Shown in pieces: positions 48,082-64,000 of a DNA stretch of 64,000 bases. Source of the stretch: Chionis minor (Eukaryota > Chordata > Aves > Charadriiformes > Chionididae); contig VZSF01005693.1 of the NCBI GenBank assembly GCA_013398295.1, forward strand, positions 364,505 to 428,504, in the 5' to 3' direction. Within the stretch, counting starts at the first letter, position 1; the number at the start of each line of letters is the position of its first letter. Made by a program: the position numbers and the translations under genes. Below the pieces are notes generated by a model. The model was not told the DNA's origin. It saw nothing but the letters and a program-made list of their open reading frames with translations, and made no database searches.

Positions 48082-50637
48082 ATATATAAAAGCATAGTGT
48101 CCGGCCTTCATCTTAAAACATAATTAAATCATGGGTTTCTCCATTTCTCCTCCCTAGCTATTCTAGAACCCAGAGAAATGAAATACTGGTCCCCGTTCCA
48201 AATCAAGTGGCAATTTCCCTCAAGTTCACTACCTAAAAGTTAGTTACTCTGTTATTAAAAAATTAATCTGATTAATCTAAAAGGGAGAGGTTCTACCAGA
48301 AGGTGACTAGACATCTTTGCTAATAGTCATGTTCTCTTTCCTTCAGTTGTCAAAACATTCAAAAACCATGCGTTTCTCTCTATCTGTTCTTGCTAAGCAA
48401 CAGCAATATGAAGTTGCTGTTGAAGGGCAGCGGTGAGCACTGCAACATTCAGAGAAGAAACACATCACCATGACACTTTCACACACAATATGGCTTTATG
48501 AGGAAAACCAAACGGTTAATCCACAAATTAAGTAGTTTCCTTCAAAGTAAAAGTTTGAAGTCTTATTTTCATTAACATTATTTGGATAGATTTGTTATTT
48601 GGGATGAAAGCCTTATACTCTACCTGTTTTAAAAAACACACCTGGAAAAGATGAAAGGTCATTTTGCATTGTGGTGGTTTACCTTCCCAGACCTGAATTG
48701 GTGTGGTCTCTTTTTTAGCAGAGGATGAATTTCCATGAGCATATTAAAGTAAGAAATAGTTACCTAAAGCTAATGTATAGTCAGATACTACGTGAGGCAG
48801 TTGTCACTAGGAACTGGCAAATCGGACCTCCTTAATTCTGATTTGAAAAGCTAATAAATGCTATTTCAGTGTATGCGACTCCTCCAGTCATTTTTAAACT
48901 TTTTTAAATGCTGCTGATGACTTCTACACGCTAAAAGCATTTATGTTTCTTTTTAAAACAATTCTCAGTTGTCCTTTAAAATGAACAAACCAAAAAGCAC
49001 TGCTCCTGTAGCTGGTAGCAACTGTCTTGGGGCTCCAGCAGTAAGAGCACAATCTTCCTAACGCAGCAGCAAACCTGGTAAAGAGTAAAACATTTCTAAT
49101 ATGAAGACTTTTCAATTATTCCTCTCTGTGCAACCTACCAATTTGCCTTATTAATTTTTATCTTGTCAGTTTGCTCACAAAGACTCAACTTCCATATTCT
49201 GCTTAAGCATGATGAGTTGCTTCAGAAGCGCTCCATGACTGTTTCGACATGTTCCTTAGTAAAGCCACTGGTAAAGACTACCTTTGGCCTGAGTGGGACC
49301 AGAAGTAAGACAACATGGAATACTTCTCTGCCGTTTAATTTGGGGGCTGAATTTAATCAAAACTTTGTTTTCAAAGCGCCACTAGTTAAAACTATAGGCA
49401 GGCTCAACCAAACTAGCAGCAGAAAAAAAGAAAAACCACACGAAGAGGCTTTCTCACCAGCAAAATTGCAAATATTTACCAAGCATCTGTATGAAGGGCA
49501 ACCCTGTGTGTTTGGCTTTTGGGTGCGATTTTTTTGACCTTTTATATTGGCAGCAGCAAAGCGCAGAAGGGGCATGATTGCACGGCCCTGACATCAGTGC
49601 GCCCCAGTTACTGTCACCCATTGCCAAACATCGTCAAGCCCATTCAGGTCACTTGGCTTCTCTGTAGGGACACAATGTATGAATGATGCACAAGAGTAAT
49701 TACAGAAGCCCAGCTTTGCAGCAGCTTAACGGAATAACTTTGCCTTACTACCAGGCAACTACCAGGAAATAATATACCAATAACTACCAGGAAAGGAAAC
49801 ACTTCCAATAATAAATGCTTCAAGCAGGCGAGCCTGCAACTTGAACTTGCAGAAACTGCCTGAGACAGTGTCTTCACTGAGGTCATAATATACACATTTC
49901 TCCATTACAGATAAATCAAGAAGTAGACAGTGTATCAAAGCTCAGAGGAGATTCAGCAGTACCGGAAGCCAAACTAAAATACTGTTTATTTCCATTATTT
50001 AGCAGCCATCTGTAAACACCAAGGGTGCCTAACTAGTGTGCTCTATTAAATTCCAGCAAATTCTAAATGACTTAATATTGTAGATATTTTGATTGTGCTT
50101 CCTTGATTGATGAGTGATTTTGGTACGACCCCTTCATATTTCTAATTAGGGCTTTGAAACAAGAACAGACACTGTGCTTCTCTGACACACAACTGGAAGG
50201 GATGTCCCTCAAATTCTGGAACGTTAAGAGAAAGACCACTCCCAAAATCTTCCCCAGGTTCCACACACAGTTCTGAGCAGCAAGACCCTGGCAACAGAAT
50301 CATTGTCATATGAATACAGTGCAGACAACTAGTAAAGCTAATAACCCACATAATTTCTTATTGAATTCTGCCAATTTAATTTAAGGTGCTCTCTAATAAT
50401 CTCGGATATGAATGATAAGGTTGAAAGGGACCAGCCTCGCAGGAAGACATGGTCGGAATGGTCAACTCCTTTTTTCCACCCTCCACAGCTACCAAGAATT
50501 AAGGCCACCCTGCTTATACTGCATGCAAGTACAATAACCAGCGTTTTTCCATACCATCCAGCATAATTTGATAGCCCCGACAAAGAGCAACTTTACATCG
50601 GCTACAGCAAAAGATGACTTAGGGATACCTACTTGTG

Positions 50638-61690
<11,053 letters not shown>

Positions 61691-63982
61691 ACTTTTATTT
61701 CATGGAGAAGCAAAATACATCAAATCATTTTTCAAGCAAAGATTTAAATTATACAACGTACCATTCACATGGCATCAGTGAATACGCTAGTTTGGATTTG
61801 AAAGGTTGCTAAAGAATTAAAACTACGCTATTTGAAATGTTTTAAGAGATCATTGTACTTACCAGTATCCTAGTTTTCCATTTACTTCCTCCATAATTAA
61901 CTGCTCAATAATGTACTGGAATTCCCAGCACTTACATTACAGCCTCATTTATTATTATTAACCTTTCTTAGACTGTTGAAATATCACCTAGACTACATGT
62001 ATATACTAAGTAGTTTCCCCCCTACTACATTTTATTTGAATTTGCCAGTATATTAAAGTCATTTGAACAACACAGAGATCCAATATACTCTTTTAGAAGA
62101 AAGGTAAACCTAACAAGCAATAGAAAGGCACAGGCTTTGGAAGCCTGTTACATAAGAAGTTGGTTTTGATCAGCTTAAGAGTAAGAGGATAATGAGCATA
62201 CCAGGATGCAGGATGGATTCACCGAATCTTCTCTGTTTGATATCTTTGTTAACTATAAAATCCGAAATTGTAAATTGTTACATTTTAACTATGAAATGTA
62301 AATCGACAGATACCCACAGATACACTAAATGTTATTATCACAGTAGAAGCTTTTGCTTCTGTTTTACTTTTCCACCCAGGATTTAACAAGTTTTCCCTGA
62401 AGGTCACCTGAGGTACTTTGCAATTATTTCTATTTTTCATCACAGCAAGCAAAAATGGAAACGTACCACTGCACATTACTTTTATTAATCCAGCAAATTT
62501 CAGGCAAAGCTGAGAATGAATCTCAGGCACAGTTCTACTTTAAATCTTGCCTACGTGCATTCTTGAATTAAGTCATGTTTCTATTTCTGGGTACCTTCAC
62601 AACTTCTTCCTTTCACTTGCTCATGCATGTACATAACAGAAAATACTGCGTGGAAATATTTTTAAAAGTTAGCTATATATTTTTATGCATCCAAGAAGCT
62701 GGTAAGCCGTGTCTCAGTCAGCAGAAATATTTAAGGATTTTCCTAAGAAGGGGTGGAGATGGAGAATATGTGCGTTTGATGAATTCTTCTGTTCAGCGTA
62801 AGCTCTCAAGAGAAAGTTTCTGTATTTAGTTGGTTCTTCAATGGTTGTCAGTTCAAAAGCAGGGGGGCCATGTGAAAAAGGATCTTTCCAAATTAAGAAG
62901 ACCTTAAAAACAGACCTATCACTATTTTTAACTTTCTATAAATTTCTTCAGGGTTTTTAACCCAGTCTTTCAGTCAGAGTTATAGAGGATGTAATTTATG
63001 ACCCAGCTAGCCTTCCAGAAGTCTTTTCAAGGACTGTATCTTCGAGTGGAAAAGGGTGCAGAGAACGCGAAGCCAACAAACTCATACATTCAGAAAACAG
63101 AGCAGACAACATAGCTCTACATCGCTAAAGCAATCCACCTGTATAGCGTTTTTAGCAAAGTACCAGGCTAAAGCTCTTCGCTTGTATGTAGCTGAGGTCC
63201 TGGACAAGCACTATCAGTTCAACTACAGTATCTCCAGGTTATGACCTATTAAGCAGAATAGATCATACCACAAATATTTCCTCAGACAATCTTCAAGAGG
63301 AAAAAAAAAAAAAAAATCCCTATGAAGGTAAAACCAGAGCTTATCCAACATCCTAAAGGACCATTCTTTCTGTAACATCCTTGTTCATCTGTACAACCTT
63401 CACCCAAGTCCAAACAGGACCATGTATTATTGCATGCATTATAAGCTTACGTGTGAAAGTAAACTACATAATTTATGCTATTCACAGGGGGAAATACTAC
63501 AGAGATTCCATTCTCCAGTTAAGGCAGGGAAAGCTTCAGAGTCAATTAATATACCAAGATCCTTGACTGGAATAGAAAAGCTTTCCAAACCATCTTCCTT
63601 TCTGAAGTGCTTCCCAGGCTCATCTCCAAACAAGTGCTTAAGCTCTCGTAACCCTGTGGATACACATGGCTTGCCCTGAGGCAGATTAATAGCCTAAGAT
63701 GTCCCCACTCCAGTCCCTACCGTCTCTTCACAGGCATTTCCAAATCTCTCTGGCTCCTGTATGTTAAGAAGTCATAATGACCACATGCAGAGCCGTGGGC
63801 TCTCTACTCTACCTAGCAGCCAAACTAAAATAGAATTTCTTTAAGTAGAGCACATAAAGGGAATTTTGCAAGATTTCTCAAGAGTGCTCTTCCTTCATCT
63901 TATGGCACAGATTCTTTTAGCCTTTCATACAATCTCCACATTGAATAATAATTGCCCTGCTTTGCTTATTTGTATATATACT
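61691..63982. other. Upstream/intronic DNA of NXPE3
   Basis: AT-rich, no coding exon recognised. On the minus strand a strong donor (CTG|GTAAGT, near 61861-61869) could belong to a noncoding 5' exon. The sequence before it does not encode a plausible N-terminus in the required phase. Confidence 0.45.
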
Positions 63983-64000
63983 TGTCCTGGTTCCGGCAGG
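63983..64000 (+). mobile_element. Start of a second LTR, cut by the window edge
   Basis: TGTCCTGGTTCCGGCAGG matches 14 of 18 bases at the start of the LTR at 7849 and, from memory, the common TGTCCTGGTTTCGGCTGGGA start of the same family. Only 18 bases are visible. Confidence 0.4.

Larger units (their letters stand above)
46736..50637 (-). other. NXPE3: NXPE3 3' untranslated region (inferred)
   Basis: This is AT-rich, repeat-poor DNA following the stop codon. No minus-strand coding exon is visible. Minus-strand AATAAA signals at 46760-46765 and 46748-46753 are close together and precede a change in base composition, so I propose them as the transcript end, giving a UTR of about 3.9 kb. Nearer signals would give shorter forms. 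The extent is inferred. Confidence 0.4.

Noticed and set aside
61861..61904. Strong minus-strand donor CTG|GTAAGT preceded by an ATG, considered as the NXPE3 start exon
   Set aside because: The encoded peptide is not hydrophobic and the phase (two extra bases) does not fit the 60619 acceptor. It may still be a noncoding 5' exon.

Overview
This window is avian nuclear DNA with vertebrate spliced genes. It holds a CR1 retrotransposon about 2.3 kb long (CR1 is the dominant bird LINE), a solo LTR of a type common in neoavian and songbird genomes, faint MIR-like SINE fossils, and no bacterial-style gene packing. Both recognisable genes lie on the minus strand, in the order NXPE3 then NFKBIZ. That is the arrangement at human 3q12.3, so this is a conserved synteny block. 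The species cannot be named from the sequence alone.

Layout. (1) 1-22.5 kb: I find no gene. It is intergenic DNA downstream of NFKBIZ, with a MIR-like fossil near 7.0 kb, a solo ERV LTR at 7.85-8.46 kb, microsatellites and two notable inverted repeats. (2) 22.5-30.3 kb: NFKBIZ (I-kappa-B-zeta). Eleven coding exons were assembled by splice sites, phase and similarity to the mammalian protein, and they give exactly 618 codons from the ATG at 30325. That is the length of the human short isoform. The exon expected to hold the long-form N-terminus is not visible and may lie in the 759-base N gap at 30776-31534, which is flanked by CpG-rich sequence. (3) 31.5-46.7 kb: intergenic, with microsatellites, a cluster of poly(A) tracts, and a perfect 56-bp tandem duplication at 46.2 kb. 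(4) 46.7-61.7 kb: NXPE3. Four coding exons are secure, and a fifth, which would supply the start codon and signal anchor, is proposed here at 61622-61690. A degenerate CR1 sits in one intron, and the inferred 3'UTR is about 3.9 kb. (5) 61.7-64 kb: probable 5' introns or upstream DNA of NXPE3. The last 18 bases look like the start of a second LTR of the same family.

Function. NFKBIZ encodes an inducible nuclear ankyrin-repeat regulator of NF-kappa-B target genes. NXPE3 encodes a secretory-pathway neurexophilin/PC-esterase-like protein. They are neighbours by ancestry, and I see no evidence of shared function. The most interesting observation is a run of hairpins in the first 145 nt of the NFKBIZ 3'UTR. 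Two of them carry pyrimidine-purine-pyrimidine triloops (UAU and CAU), the signature of Regnase-1/Roquin decay elements. This suggests that the mammalian post-transcriptional switch of I-kappa-B-zeta is conserved in birds.
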